Shown here piece by piece: positions 7,281-14,675 of a DNA stretch of 16,513 bases. How positions within the stretch are numbered: the first letter of the stretch is position 1; every line of letters begins with the position of its first letter. Source of the DNA: an uncultured Kiloniellales bacterium (GTDB taxonomy: Bacteria; Pseudomonadota; Alphaproteobacteria; Kiloniellales; JAKSDN01); contig CAMYMY010000079.1 of NCBI GenBank assembly GCA_947259625.1, forward strand, positions 1 through 16,513, in the 5' to 3' direction. The position numbers were made by a program, and so were the translations under genes. The notes beneath the pieces are model-generated. The model was given only the letters and a program-made list of their open reading frames with translations. It did no database searches and was not told the DNA's origin.

Positions 7281-8759
7281 ATGAGTAGAGTGATAGAGCG
7301 TCACCGGAGATTTGTGAGACGACGGCGAGCCGTATTGAGCGCCGAAAGCTCTCGCGTTATTACTCGGCTGTATTTTCCGGGCGATGGGCCGCGACTCAAG
7401 CGCACGATCGAGCGGGTCACAAAGCTAAGTGACGATGACGTGCAGCATTTGCTGAAAACCATATTCCGGGATTTCTCAGAGCGTCACCGATACTTCAGGG
7501 AAGCTCTGGAGAGAAACTTCGAACACGTTGCTGCACATTCGCCCAAATGCCGCTCTTTATCACCGGAACGACGACTTCTGCTCGGCGCGTACTTCACCTC
7601 TGAGTATTCAGTCGAGTCAGCCGCTCTCTTTAACCCGTCGATCGTGCCACACCCGGATCAGAAAGGCATCGGCAAAGGCTCTCAGCGATTCGTCATGAGC
7701 TTCAGAGCGACCGGTGAGGGGCATATTTCCTCCATTGAATTCCGTAGCGGAATTGTTGACAAGAACCATGACTTATATTTCGACCCCGTCAGCCAGTACG
7801 TGGAGACGCCTGAAATCCACGCCGATCCCATCTATGACCGCCTTCATTTTCAGCAAAAGCTCGAAGAGATCGGCGTACATACTCGCCTCCTGGATCGGCT
7901 TTTGGAGGGTCTAGGAGAGGAATTCACCTTCGATGAGCTTCAAACCCAAATCAAGCACATCCAATCAACCAAATTTCGATCAAAAGACAAGTCGAATGCA
8001 ATTGATACGGCATTGTGGCTGGCGCGGTCCAACTACGAGGTTATCTTTCGCCGCGACCATCAGATCTCGGAGAGGGTAATATTCCCAGTTACTGAAAACG
8101 AAAGTAGGGGCATCGAGGATGCGCGCTTTGTCCGTTTCGTCGATGACGATAGCTCAGTCAAGTACTATGCAACTTTCACCGCCTTCAACGGATTCACGAT
8201 ACTTCCGCAGCTTCTCGAAACCACAGATTTCGTAACATTCAAGATAAATACACTCAATGGCAAGGCGGTACAGAACAAGGGTATGGCGTTATTTCCCAGG
8301 AAGATCGGTGGCCAATTCGTGATGTTGTCACGTCAAGACGGTGTGAATAATTACATCATGTTCTCGGACAACGCCTATTATTGGAATGAAACAAACCTCA
8401 CACAGGGGCCGACCCATCCCTTGGAGTATGTTCAAGTCGGCAACTGCGGCTCACCGGTAGAGACACCGGAGGGGTGGATTGCGTTATTCCACGGTGTGGG
8501 ACCGATGCGGAAATACACCATCTGGGCGGCCTTATTGGATATTGACGATCCGTCGAAGATTATCGGCCGGCTCGACGAGCCGATACTGACACCCGATGAG
8601 CACGAACGAGATGGCTACGTGCCCAATGTAGTTTATACCTGCGGAAGCATGATTCACGAAGACGAGCTGATCATTCCGTATGGCATTGCCGACCAAAGGT
8701 GTGGCGTTGCCAGCGTCTCTATTCCAGAGCTATTGTCCCGGCTCAAGGCGGGCGGGTAG
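7281..8759 (+). CDS. Divergent long GH130-fold protein (second copy)
   Basis: A 492-residue protein with a GH130-type propeller and about 95 extra N-terminal residues: an Arg-rich start, then a helical stretch (RLYFPGDGPRLKRTIERV and FSERHRYFREALERNFEHV). Core motifs: FNPSIV, SFRATGEGHIS, RGIEDARF (Asp280 in EDAR, where the other two copies have EDPR), KGMALFPRKIGGQF (333-346), LSRQD (349-353), VGNCGSPVETPEGWIALFHGV (386-406). A charged helical insert lies at about 182-255 between propeller strands. Its length and motifs place it in a different GH130 branch from the two short copies. Substrate unknown; by context a mannoside. The ATG at 7281 has no strong ribosome site, and no better in-frame start is seen. 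Its upstream region was split by the IS5 element. Base composition is clearly less GC-rich than that of NhaA or the mutase gene. Confidence 0.8.
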   Translation: MSRVIERHRRFVRRRRAVLSAESSRVITRLYFPGDGPRLKRTIERVTKLSDDDVQHLLKTIFRDFSERHRYFREALERNFEHVAAHSPKCRSLSPERRLLLGAYFTSEYSVESAALFNPSIVPHPDQKGIGKGSQRFVMSFRATGEGHISSIEFRSGIVDKNHDLYFDPVSQYVETPEIHADPIYDRLHFQQKLEEIGVHTRLLDRLLEGLGEEFTFDELQTQIKHIQSTKFRSKDKSNAIDTALWLARSNYEVIFRRDHQISERVIFPVTENESRGIEDARFVRFVDDDSSVKYYATFTAFNGFTILPQLLETTDFVTFKINTLNGKAVQNKGMALFPRKIGGQFVMLSRQDGVNNYIMFSDNAYYWNETNLTQGPTHPLEYVQVGNCGSPVETPEGWIALFHGVGPMRKYTIWAALLDIDDPSKIIGRLDEPILTPDEHERDGYVPNVVYTCGSMIHEDELIIPYGIADQRCGVASVSIPELLSRLKAGG

Positions 8760-9288
8760 GTTAGACACCCATTCTCAAAAGACCTGTCCCTTCGGTAATC
8801 CGGCAGTGGCTTTCGAGCTGTCGATGCCGGCTCGACGTTCCTCACGGCATATGCGTGCGCTGGCACGATCCGGAACCTACCAAATCGCCATGGAGAGTTG
8901 CATCTGCCGGCGAGGCACCCCATGTCGAAAGAGACACCCGGAAGTGAACGCGCGCGTGATGGTCTTTGTAATTTGAGCTAGGGCCGTTTGTCGTCGGAGT
9001 CCACTCCCAGTAAATTCGTGCGACCTATGACGCCTCTGATCTCGAGTAGTGGCTCGAGGGGAAGCGCGCGTCACCCTGGGTCGCGGCCACTACAAGCACA
9101 GTTCCGAGCCTGGCCGCGGCTGCCGCAACGGGGTGCGCGGAGGGGCGTCTGAAGGCCGCGGAGGCCTGCGATCAATCTGGCATGCTGCAAAAGCTGTTTA
9201 TTCGTCGGCTTTGGAGAATTCTCGGGAGATTCGGGAGAAAGGGCAAATTTCACCGATCTATGAGATATGAGAGAGGACACAAATCTCG
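8760..9288. other. 529-base gap with no convincing gene
   Basis: Short open frames occur here on both strands but lack family features and ribosome sites. A small inverted repeat (GTCGA 8820-8824, TCGAC 8832-8836) lies soon after the GH130 stop. Just before the next gene a GGGAGATTCGGGAGA motif and a purine-rich GAGAGAGGA precede the ATG at 9289. I see no clear sigma-70 promoter. The length suggests an own promoter for the glycosyltransferase fusion gene, or remains of a lost gene. Confidence 0.5.
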
Positions 9289-11661
9289 ATGACAAAGTTT
9301 CGACGTATTGCATTCATTGGTAATCATCCCCCGAGGATGTGTGGTATCGCGACCTTCACCGATAGTCTGTATCGGGCCGTTTCGAAGGATGACCCAGATC
9401 TCGAGGCGTTCGTCGTGGCGATGACGGAGACGGGGTCCGAGTATGAATATCCACGAGAGGTGTTGTTTGAGATCCGCGAAGATGTGATCGGCGATTACGC
9501 TCAGGCCGCCGAGTTCCTTAACAACGCGGACGTGGACGTCGTTTCCCTTCAACACGAATACGGAATTTTCGGCGGCGAAGCTGGCAGTAACATTGTGCAG
9601 CTGCTGTCGCGGCTCAAAATGCCGATCGTGACCACACTTCACACTGTGCTCACTGAACCGACACCAATGCAGCGCACAGTGATGGATCAGCTCGTTCGCC
9701 ACTCGGCGAAGATCGTTGTTATGGCGGAAAAGGGGCGCGAGTTACTTCAGTCCGTTCATGACGTGCCAGCTCAGATGATAGAGGTCATACCGCACGGCAT
9801 ACCCGACCTTCCGTTTCTCGATTCGACCTGCGGGAAGGACAAACTCGGTCTCGAGGGGAAAACCGTCATCCTTACCTTCGGCCTCCTGTCACCGAACAAG
9901 GGTATCGAGACGACGATCGATGCCATGCCCCGTATTATTGAAGCCTGCCCGAACGCGGTCTATGTCGTGCTTGGTGCCACTCACCCAAATCTCCTGCGCC
10001 ATCAAGGCGAAACCTATCGCGATAGCCTGACTGCGCGCGCGCGCGAACTTGGTCTTGAGGATCATGTTATCTTTTTCAACCAGTTCGTGGCGCCGAATGA
10101 CCTGCTTGATTTCATTGCGATGTCGGACGTTTACGCGTCGCCCTATCTCAATGAAGCACAGATCACGTCCGGCGCCCTCGCCTACAGTTTTGGGCTCGGA
10201 AAAGCCATCGTATCGACGCCTTACTGGCACGCCCAAGAACTCCTCGATGACGGGCGTGGGGTTCTTGTCCCGTTCCGCGATCCGGCGGCAATGAGCCGTG
10301 AAATTATCGCACTGCTGACCGACGACGCGCGCCGTAATTCCATGCGCCAACGCGCCTACTTGGCGAGCCGATCGATGACCTGGGAGCAAACAGCCAAACG
10401 CTATCTTGCAACCTTTGACGATGCGCGCGCCGCCACTCGCCCTGGAAAATCACTTCCTGCCATGCCGATTAAGACTTGGCATGAAGGCCAGGCGCTTCCG
10501 AAGCTGCGGGCCGACCATTTCCTCTCGCTTTGCGACAGTACGGGAATGTTGCAACATGCGCTCTATTCGGCGCCAAACCCAGATCACGGATACTGCATCG
10601 ACGATAACGCGCGCGCGCTCCTTTTCTCAAATATGCTTCATAACAATGGGGAAACACACCTGCCCGATCGGCTTACTGCGCGCTTCGCGGCGTTTATCCA
10701 GCAGGCATGGAATCCGGAAAGCCGCAGGTTTCGGAATTTCATGAGCTACGATCGCCGATGGCTAGAGGAATCAGGCTCCGAAGATAGCCACGGTAGGACC
10801 CTTTGGGCGTTGGGCGAATGCACGCGCACAGACATCGATCTATCTCGTCGCAGATGGGCCGCTTCGCTATTCAAGACCGCCCTTCCCGCCGCGGAAGGAT
10901 TTACATCCCCATCCCCACGAGCCTGGGCCTTCTCGCTTTTGGGCCTTGACGCCTACTGTGCGCAGTTCAGCGATGACCTCGACGCCGAGCGTGTCCGTCG
11001 TTTGCTCGCAGACAGGTTGATCGCGGCGCTCCGCATGGTGGAAACCAAAGACTGGGTATGGTTCGAAGAAGTGCTCGCATACGACAACGCCCGCCTTTCG
11101 CAGGCGCTAATCCAGACGGGCATGATGACCGACACGTCAGCTTACGTTAATGCCGGGCTGCGGTCACTTCGTTGGCTCATGGAGCTTCAGACAGCGCCGA
11201 CTGGACACTTTAGACCTGTTGGCAACGAAAGCTTCGGCAGAATGCGGCAAGCCCCCAAAGCGTTTGATCAGCAGCCATTGGAAGCATCGGCGACGATATC
11301 TGCCTGCCTCGCAGCATCAAGGGCGGAGAAAAGTGCAACCTGGACAGCAGGTGCATTTCGCGCGTTTGGTTGGTTTCTGGGCGATAATGACGTCCGAACG
11401 ACACTGGTAGACCTCAGGACGGGTGCCTGTTCCGACGGGCTCCATATTGATCGGCGTAATGAGAACAAGGGTGCCGAATCGACGCTGTCGTATCTGCTGG
11501 GGCTTGCGGAGCTTCGGAAGTTTGCAGGAACTACCGCTGAGGAAAACAACGACCTTGAGGCGCAATTGATCCGCAGCGCCTCACGGGCCGGATTCTATCA
11601 GCCTGCCCAAAAGCCAAACGTCCATTATAGATCCGGTCAATCCGCCCGTGAAGTCGTTTAG
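9289..11661 (+). CDS. GT4 glycosyltransferase fused to a six-hairpin-like helical domain
   Basis: A 790-residue two-domain protein. Residues 1 to about 380 are a GT-B fold: FIGNHPPRMCGIATFT (N-terminal Gly loop), SLQHEYGIFGG, TLHTVL, PHGIPD, FGLLSPNKGIE (Lys204) and SPYLNEAQITSGALAYSFGLGKAIVSTPYWHA. In the usual EX7E site Glu289 is present, but the second position is Leu297, and the common Arg before Lys204 is Leu. Residues from about 392 form an alpha-helical domain with HGYCIDDNARAL (433-444), EDSHGRTLWALGE (498-510), WVWFEEVLAYDNARLSQAL (589-607), FDQQPLEA and HIDRRNENKGAESTLSYLLG. The repeated helix pairs with acidic/aromatic clusters resemble six-hairpin glycosidase folds. It may process or hold the glycan made by the GT4 half (inference). 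No signal peptide. The ATG at 9289 has a purine-rich GAGAGAGGA upstream. Confidence 0.8.
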   Translation: MTKFRRIAFIGNHPPRMCGIATFTDSLYRAVSKDDPDLEAFVVAMTETGSEYEYPREVLFEIREDVIGDYAQAAEFLNNADVDVVSLQHEYGIFGGEAGSNIVQLLSRLKMPIVTTLHTVLTEPTPMQRTVMDQLVRHSAKIVVMAEKGRELLQSVHDVPAQMIEVIPHGIPDLPFLDSTCGKDKLGLEGKTVILTFGLLSPNKGIETTIDAMPRIIEACPNAVYVVLGATHPNLLRHQGETYRDSLTARARELGLEDHVIFFNQFVAPNDLLDFIAMSDVYASPYLNEAQITSGALAYSFGLGKAIVSTPYWHAQELLDDGRGVLVPFRDPAAMSREIIALLTDDARRNSMRQRAYLASRSMTWEQTAKRYLATFDDARAATRPGKSLPAMPIKTWHEGQALPKLRADHFLSLCDSTGMLQHALYSAPNPDHGYCIDDNARALLFSNMLHNNGETHLPDRLTARFAAFIQQAWNPESRRFRNFMSYDRRWLEESGSEDSHGRTLWALGECTRTDIDLSRRRWAASLFKTALPAAEGFTSPSPRAWAFSLLGLDAYCAQFSDDLDAERVRRLLADRLIAALRMVETKDWVWFEEVLAYDNARLSQALIQTGMMTDTSAYVNAGLRSLRWLMELQTAPTGHFRPVGNESFGRMRQAPKAFDQQPLEASATISACLAASRAEKSATWTAGAFRAFGWFLGDNDVRTTLVDLRTGACSDGLHIDRRNENKGAESTLSYLLGLAELRKFAGTTAEENNDLEAQLIRSASRAGFYQPAQKPNVHYRSGQSAREVV

Positions 11662-11698
11662 CGCACAGCGTGAGGTTACTGTCGGTTCACAACATGCC

Positions 11699-11714
11699 TC
11701 CGCAAGATTGCGGA
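11699..11714. repeat. Perfect inverted repeat between convergent genes
   Basis: TCCGCAA-GA-TTGCGGA, two 7-base arms. It lies 38 bases after the stop of the glycosyltransferase fusion. A second short palindrome, CCCAGG-AA-CCTGGG, is at 11744-11757. Neither is followed by a T run. Confidence 0.5.
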
Positions 11715-11782
11715 TCCGATCATTCAACAATGGACTACGACTTCCCAGGAACCTGGGCCCGCATCACACTTATGCCGAAATT

Positions 11783-11813
11783 GCGCATCAACACCGCTGT
11801 TGTGGCAATGCGC
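11783..11813. terminator. Possible bidirectional hairpin between convergent genes
   Basis: Outer stem GCGCAT (11783-11788) with ATGCGC (11808-11813), inner stem CAACA (11789-11793) with TGTTG (11798-11802), loop CCGC, and a five-base bulge on one side. It sits 11 bases from the stop of the minus-strand GH130 gene and in the 163-base gap between convergent genes, where a transcription stop is expected. No T run is present, so the terminator role is an inference. Confidence 0.35.
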
Positions 11814-11824
11814 TCTCATGCGCT

Positions 11825-12847
11825 CTAGAAATTGCCCGTGATCTCAACCGGCTCCGACGCCGCGACTGGACAACGTTCCCCGGGCTCATGAAGATGGCCG
11901 CATATGCAGTGATGGTAGAGGTAGCCAATGATCTCCTCAAGGTCTCCGGTAGCCACGCAAACGGTGGTATCGGCGGCGCCATAGTAGAGCCGGACGGTGC
12001 GACGATCGTCTTCCAGTATCCAACCACAAGGGAACACCACGTCCGGCACGTCGCCGCTGCGCTCGTACTCGGATTCCGGCCCGAACACCCATTCGTTGCC
12101 GCGCACCAGTACGAGGCCCGGATTGTCGCGGTCAAGCATCGCAATCCCCAGGCGATAGATCGAACCGGCGACCGTGGTACGCACGCCGTGATAGAGAATG
12201 AGCCATCCGTATTCGGTGAGCAGCGGTGGCGGGCCGAGGCCGATCTTGTTCGCATCCCACCAGCCCCCCCGACGTGCGTGAACGAGGATCGTATGGTCAC
12301 CCCAGTGACGCAGGTCGGGGCTCCATGAAAGCCAGATCTGCGCTCCGACCCTTCCAGCGAGGTCCATGCTCGACGACGGCCGGTGGAGCAGCGCCCAACG
12401 CCCGTCGAACTGGCAAGGAAACAGTGCGGCATCCTTATCATCGGGAGGCATCAGTGTGCTACGACGCTCGAAAGTGCGAAAATCACGCGTCGACGCGAGG
12501 CGTACAAGCGGCCCGCCACGGGAATAACCCGTGTAGACGACCATATACTCGTCGCCACATTGCGTGATCCGGGGATCCTCGATACCCCACGCTTCCTCGT
12601 AGCGCCCCGGGTCCATCTGGAAACTGGGCTCGGGCTCGATGCGCCAGTTCGTGTACCCATCGGAGCTGCGCGCAACGCTGAGATGGGAGATACCGCTGCG
12701 GTCCTCGACGCGGACCAGCAACAGCGTCTCCCCCTCAAAGGTGACCGCACCTGCGTTGAACACCGCGTTCACGGTGTGCGACCATTGTCCCGGCACCAGG
12801 ATCGGATTGCCATCGTAGCGCCGAAAGAGTTGTTGCTTTACCTGCAT
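11825..12847 (-). CDS. GH130 family glycoside phosphorylase/hydrolase (third copy) with Cys/His-rich tail
   Basis: A 340-residue GH130 protein. Motifs: RYDGNPIL (10-17), NAGAV (31-35), WGIEDPRI (87-94) with Asp91 at the catalytic-acid position, KDAALFP (138-144), LLHRP (153-157), WLSWSPDLRHWG (172-183), NKIGLGPPPLL (200-210) and YGWLILYHGV (213-222). The KDAALFP and LLHRP elements resemble phosphorylase-type members, a judgement by eye. The C-terminus adds HHCICGHLHEPGERCP (312-327), with three Cys and four His within 15 residues, which could bind a metal; I do not know it from other GH130 proteins. Start: ATG 12847, six to ten bases after a GGGGAG ribosome site and just before RRYDGNPIL; the frame is open further upstream to 13147 but that part is not GH130-like. 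An IS110-family element ends about 130 bases upstream. Confidence 0.88.
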   Translation of the reverse strand: MQVKQQLFRRYDGNPILVPGQWSHTVNAVFNAGAVTFEGETLLLVRVEDRSGISHLSVARSSDGYTNWRIEPEPSFQMDPGRYEEAWGIEDPRITQCGDEYMVVYTGYSRGGPLVRLASTRDFRTFERRSTLMPPDDKDAALFPCQFDGRWALLHRPSSSMDLAGRVGAQIWLSWSPDLRHWGDHTILVHARRGGWWDANKIGLGPPPLLTEYGWLILYHGVRTTVAGSIYRLGIAMLDRDNPGLVLVRGNEWVFGPESEYERSGDVPDVVFPCGWILEDDRRTVRLYYGAADTTVCVATGDLEEIIGYLYHHCICGHLHEPGERCPVAASEPVEITGNF

Positions 12848-12977
12848 GCTTGCTCCCCATGTATCGGGCCCGGTTTCCTGGCCACAAGCTTCTCTTATGC
12901 AGCGTACATGAGCGACATCGCCAGGTCCCACAAGGCGGAAGTAAAAGGGTCGGACTTTGAACGGCAGTTCCTGGCTA
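12848..12977 (-). other. Upstream region of the third GH130 gene
   Basis: 130 bases between the GH130 start and the IS110-type element. It carries the GGGGAG ribosome site near 12853-12858. I see only weak matches to sigma-70 promoter boxes. The element may supply or block transcription here. Confidence 0.4.
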
Positions 12978-12980
12978 TGT

Positions 12981-12992
12981 GTGGACGGCCCC
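12981..12992. repeat. Subterminal inverted repeat, right end of the IS110-family element
   Basis: GTGGACGGCCCC, the exact reverse complement of 14324-14335. Confidence 0.8.
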
Positions 12993-13249
12993 GTTCTGGC
13001 AAGGTTTGAATTGACGGTCATGCAAGTTGGTCGGGTGCAGCTATGTGTTCGGCCTGTTGGTGCGATATATACTCTTGATCGCTGGCCCTCATGCGATCCG
13101 CGGATCGGGTCCCAACTATACCCACGTGCTCGGGGCTCTGTAGCCAAGGCGGGTTTTCCCGATCCCCAGTGTTCGACCGGTCATGCATGATGTCAGATTC
13201 ACCTCGCCAAAGGGATTGGCCTCCTGTCTCAAGTGGCGCTTATCTCGGG
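12993..13249 (-). ncRNA. Candidate bridge RNA region in the right end of the IS110-family element
   Basis: About 257 non-coding bases between the recombinase stop and the right-end repeat. IS110-family elements encode a bridge RNA that pairs with donor and target DNA, and in the IS1111 group it lies downstream of the recombinase gene (established knowledge). Seen here: a 12-bp palindrome GATCCGCGGATC (13095-13106) and complementary segments GATCGGG (13104-13110) and CCCGATC (13158-13164) that could form stems. I could not assign the donor and target loops by eye. Confidence 0.4.
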
Positions 13250-14260
13250 TTAGCGATAGCGATCACCCGTTGCCAGTAGCGCCCAGGCCGTTCGTGCATT
13301 CTTGTTGGCCAAGGCCACGGCTGCGACCTTGGTGGGTTTGCGTGCCATGAGATCGGCAAGCCAGGGCCTGTTGGCGAAGTTTGTTTTTCGCCCTTGCCGG
13401 ATCACGGCCATGGCGCCGGCGACCATCAGCCATCTGAGATATTGGTCGCCCTGCTTGGAGATCCGCCCGAGGCGCTCCTTGCCGCCTGTTGAGTTCTGTT
13501 TGGGCACCAGCCCGATCCAGGCGGCCAGATCGCGACCGGTCCTGAAAACACCAGGATCTGTCACCGAGGCAACCAGCGCGGTGGCAGTGATCGGTCCGAT
13601 ACCGGGAATGGACTCCAAGCGTCGGCTCGCGTCGCTGGATCGGTGCCAAATATGGATGCGCCGTTCGCCTGTTGCGATCTCTTGCTCCACTGTCGATAGC
13701 GCGGTCATCAAACTCACAAGGCAGGACCGAGCAATCGTAGGAAGGCGCTCATCCTTCGGGTCAGAAACAACGACCAACAGGGTCTTCAGTCCCATTAGGC
13801 CGACCGGCGCCACGACACCGAACTCTGCCAGATGCGCGCGCATGGCGTTCACCAGCATGGTGCGCTGACGGATCAAGAGCGATCGGGTCCTGTGAAGCAT
13901 CATCAGGCTCTGCTGCTCTGCCGTCTTCACCGCGACAAAACGCATTGTCGGTCGGGTGACCGCCTCACAGATCGCTTCGGCGTCCGCCGCGTCGTTCTTG
14001 TTCCGCTTCACGTAGGGCTTTACGTAATTGGCCGGCATGATGCGAACCTCGTGACCAAGCGCCCCAAGCTCGCGGGCCCAATAATGCGACGTCGCACAGG
14101 CCTCGATGCCAACCAAGCAGGGCGACAATTTTTTGAAAAAGGGCATGACCTGGCGCCGCCTCAGAGACTTGGCGACCGCCGTTCGCCCGCTCGCGTCAAC
14201 GCCATGCGCCTGAAAAACGTTCTTCGCCAGATCCAAACCAATCGTGCTAACTTCTGTCAT
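13250..14260 (-). CDS. IS110-family recombinase (transposase)
   Basis: A 336-residue RNA-guided DNA recombinase of the IS110 family. N-terminal RuvC-like DEDD domain: Asp10 in GLDLAKN, Glu53 in GIEACATSHYWARE, Asp90 and Asp93 in KNDAADAEA. A helical linker follows. The C-terminal Transposase_20 domain has SIPGIGPITATALVA, DLAAWIGLVPKQNSTGGKERLGRISKQGD with Ser257 as the probable nucleophile, and a YLRWLMVAGAMAV helix. All key residues are present and the frame is intact, so the element may be active. ATG 14260 is followed directly by the conserved GLD segment. A GGAG motif lies about 8 bases upstream. Confidence 0.92.
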   Translation of the reverse strand: MTEVSTIGLDLAKNVFQAHGVDASGRTAVAKSLRRRQVMPFFKKLSPCLVGIEACATSHYWARELGALGHEVRIMPANYVKPYVKRNKNDAADAEAICEAVTRPTMRFVAVKTAEQQSLMMLHRTRSLLIRQRTMLVNAMRAHLAEFGVVAPVGLMGLKTLLVVVSDPKDERLPTIARSCLVSLMTALSTVEQEIATGERRIHIWHRSSDASRRLESIPGIGPITATALVASVTDPGVFRTGRDLAAWIGLVPKQNSTGGKERLGRISKQGDQYLRWLMVAGAMAVIRQGRKTNFANRPWLADLMARKPTKVAAVALANKNARTAWALLATGDRYR

Positions 14261-14323
14261 AGGACGGCTCCTTCGCTAATGGTTCAGCAACAGCTACCAT
14301 TATCTGGCACCTAGATGCCGTGT

Positions 14324-14335
14324 GGGGCCGTCCAC
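14324..14335. repeat. Subterminal inverted repeat, left end of the IS110-family element
   Basis: GGGGCCGTCCAC, the exact reverse complement of 12981-12992. Confidence 0.8.
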
Positions 14336-14342
14336 CCCATTA

Positions 14343-14675
14343 TACCCGGCTGTCTGAGATCCGGCCGAGCCGCGACCGCTCGAACCCGGTAAGCCGGCCT
14401 TCCAGCATAGGGCCGGGGCAGCCCCCTTGGCATAGCAAGCGCAGGGGTTGTTCCCGCCCACGACCGGGGCCTGAAATAACTTCATTCGTGGAAGCTCGAA
14501 TTCGTGAAGCGCATGATAGGCTGTCACGAGAGCGAGGCAGGCTGATCGGCGGCGCGGTGGGCGCGCGGGTCGAATATGGCTGCGGGCCGAGAGGAAGGCG
14601 GAAGCTCCTTCCCAAGCTTGAAAAAGCAGTAGGTGGACAGCCCTACCAGTCGCCCGGGGCGACAGGTAGAACGCC
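14343..14675. other. 333-base gene-free stretch with several hairpins
   Basis: No open frame here has recognisable features. The part next to the IS element is rich in self-complementary sequence: CCGGCC (14394-14399) with GGCCGG (14411-14416), and GGGG (14415-14418) with CCCC (14422-14425), the second competing with the first. Further on, GGAAGG (14593-14598) can pair with CCTTCC (14607-14612). It could be flanking DNA, the remains of another element or a structured RNA; I cannot tell which. Confidence 0.5.
14643..14669 (-). terminator. Strong hairpin just after the small secreted-protein gene
   Basis: CTACC (14643-14647), A, GTCGCC (14649-14654), loop CGG, GGCGAC (14658-14663), A, GGTAG (14665-14669): 11 pairs broken by one A-A mismatch. 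It begins 6 bases beyond the stop of the minus-strand gene. There is no T run directly after it, so it may protect the mRNA 3' end or act with a termination factor. Confidence 0.5.

Larger units (their letters stand above)
12978..14342 (-). mobile_element. IS110-family insertion sequence, IS1111 type
   Basis: A perfect 12-bp inverted repeat, GTGGACGGCCCC at 12981-12992 and its complement at 14324-14335, brackets the IS110 recombinase gene. Members of the IS1111 group have such short repeats set a few bases inside the true ends. I place the outer ends about 3 bases outside the right-end repeat and 7 bases outside the left-end repeat by analogy, so the limits are approximate. The arrangement (about 65 non-coding bases before the recombinase start, about 260 after its stop) also fits IS1111 rather than IS110 sensu stricto. 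No target duplication is seen, as usual for the family. Confidence 0.78.

Noticed and set aside
9049..9270. A 73-residue open frame ending just before the glycosyltransferase fusion
   Set aside because: No ribosome site, low-complexity Gly/Arg start and no family features.
10035..10046. Alternating CG run inside the glycosyltransferase fusion gene
   Set aside because: It codes for Ala/Arg in frame; no sign of separate function.
11788..12441. A 217-residue minus-strand open frame overlapping the third GH130 gene
   Set aside because: Shadow frame; the GH130 motifs are all in the other frame (11825-12847).
12848..13147. N-terminal extension of the third GH130 protein
   Set aside because: The frame is open but the added 100 residues are not GH130-like and run into the IS element; a good ribosome site supports the start at 12847.
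14375..14395. tRNA T-loop-like GGTTCGAG on the minus strand
   Set aside because: The flanking bases do not form a T-arm stem and no other tRNA arms are found.
14300..14527. A 75-residue minus-strand open frame across the left end of the IS110-type element
   Set aside because: It crosses the inverted repeat and has no recognisable domain; likely chance.
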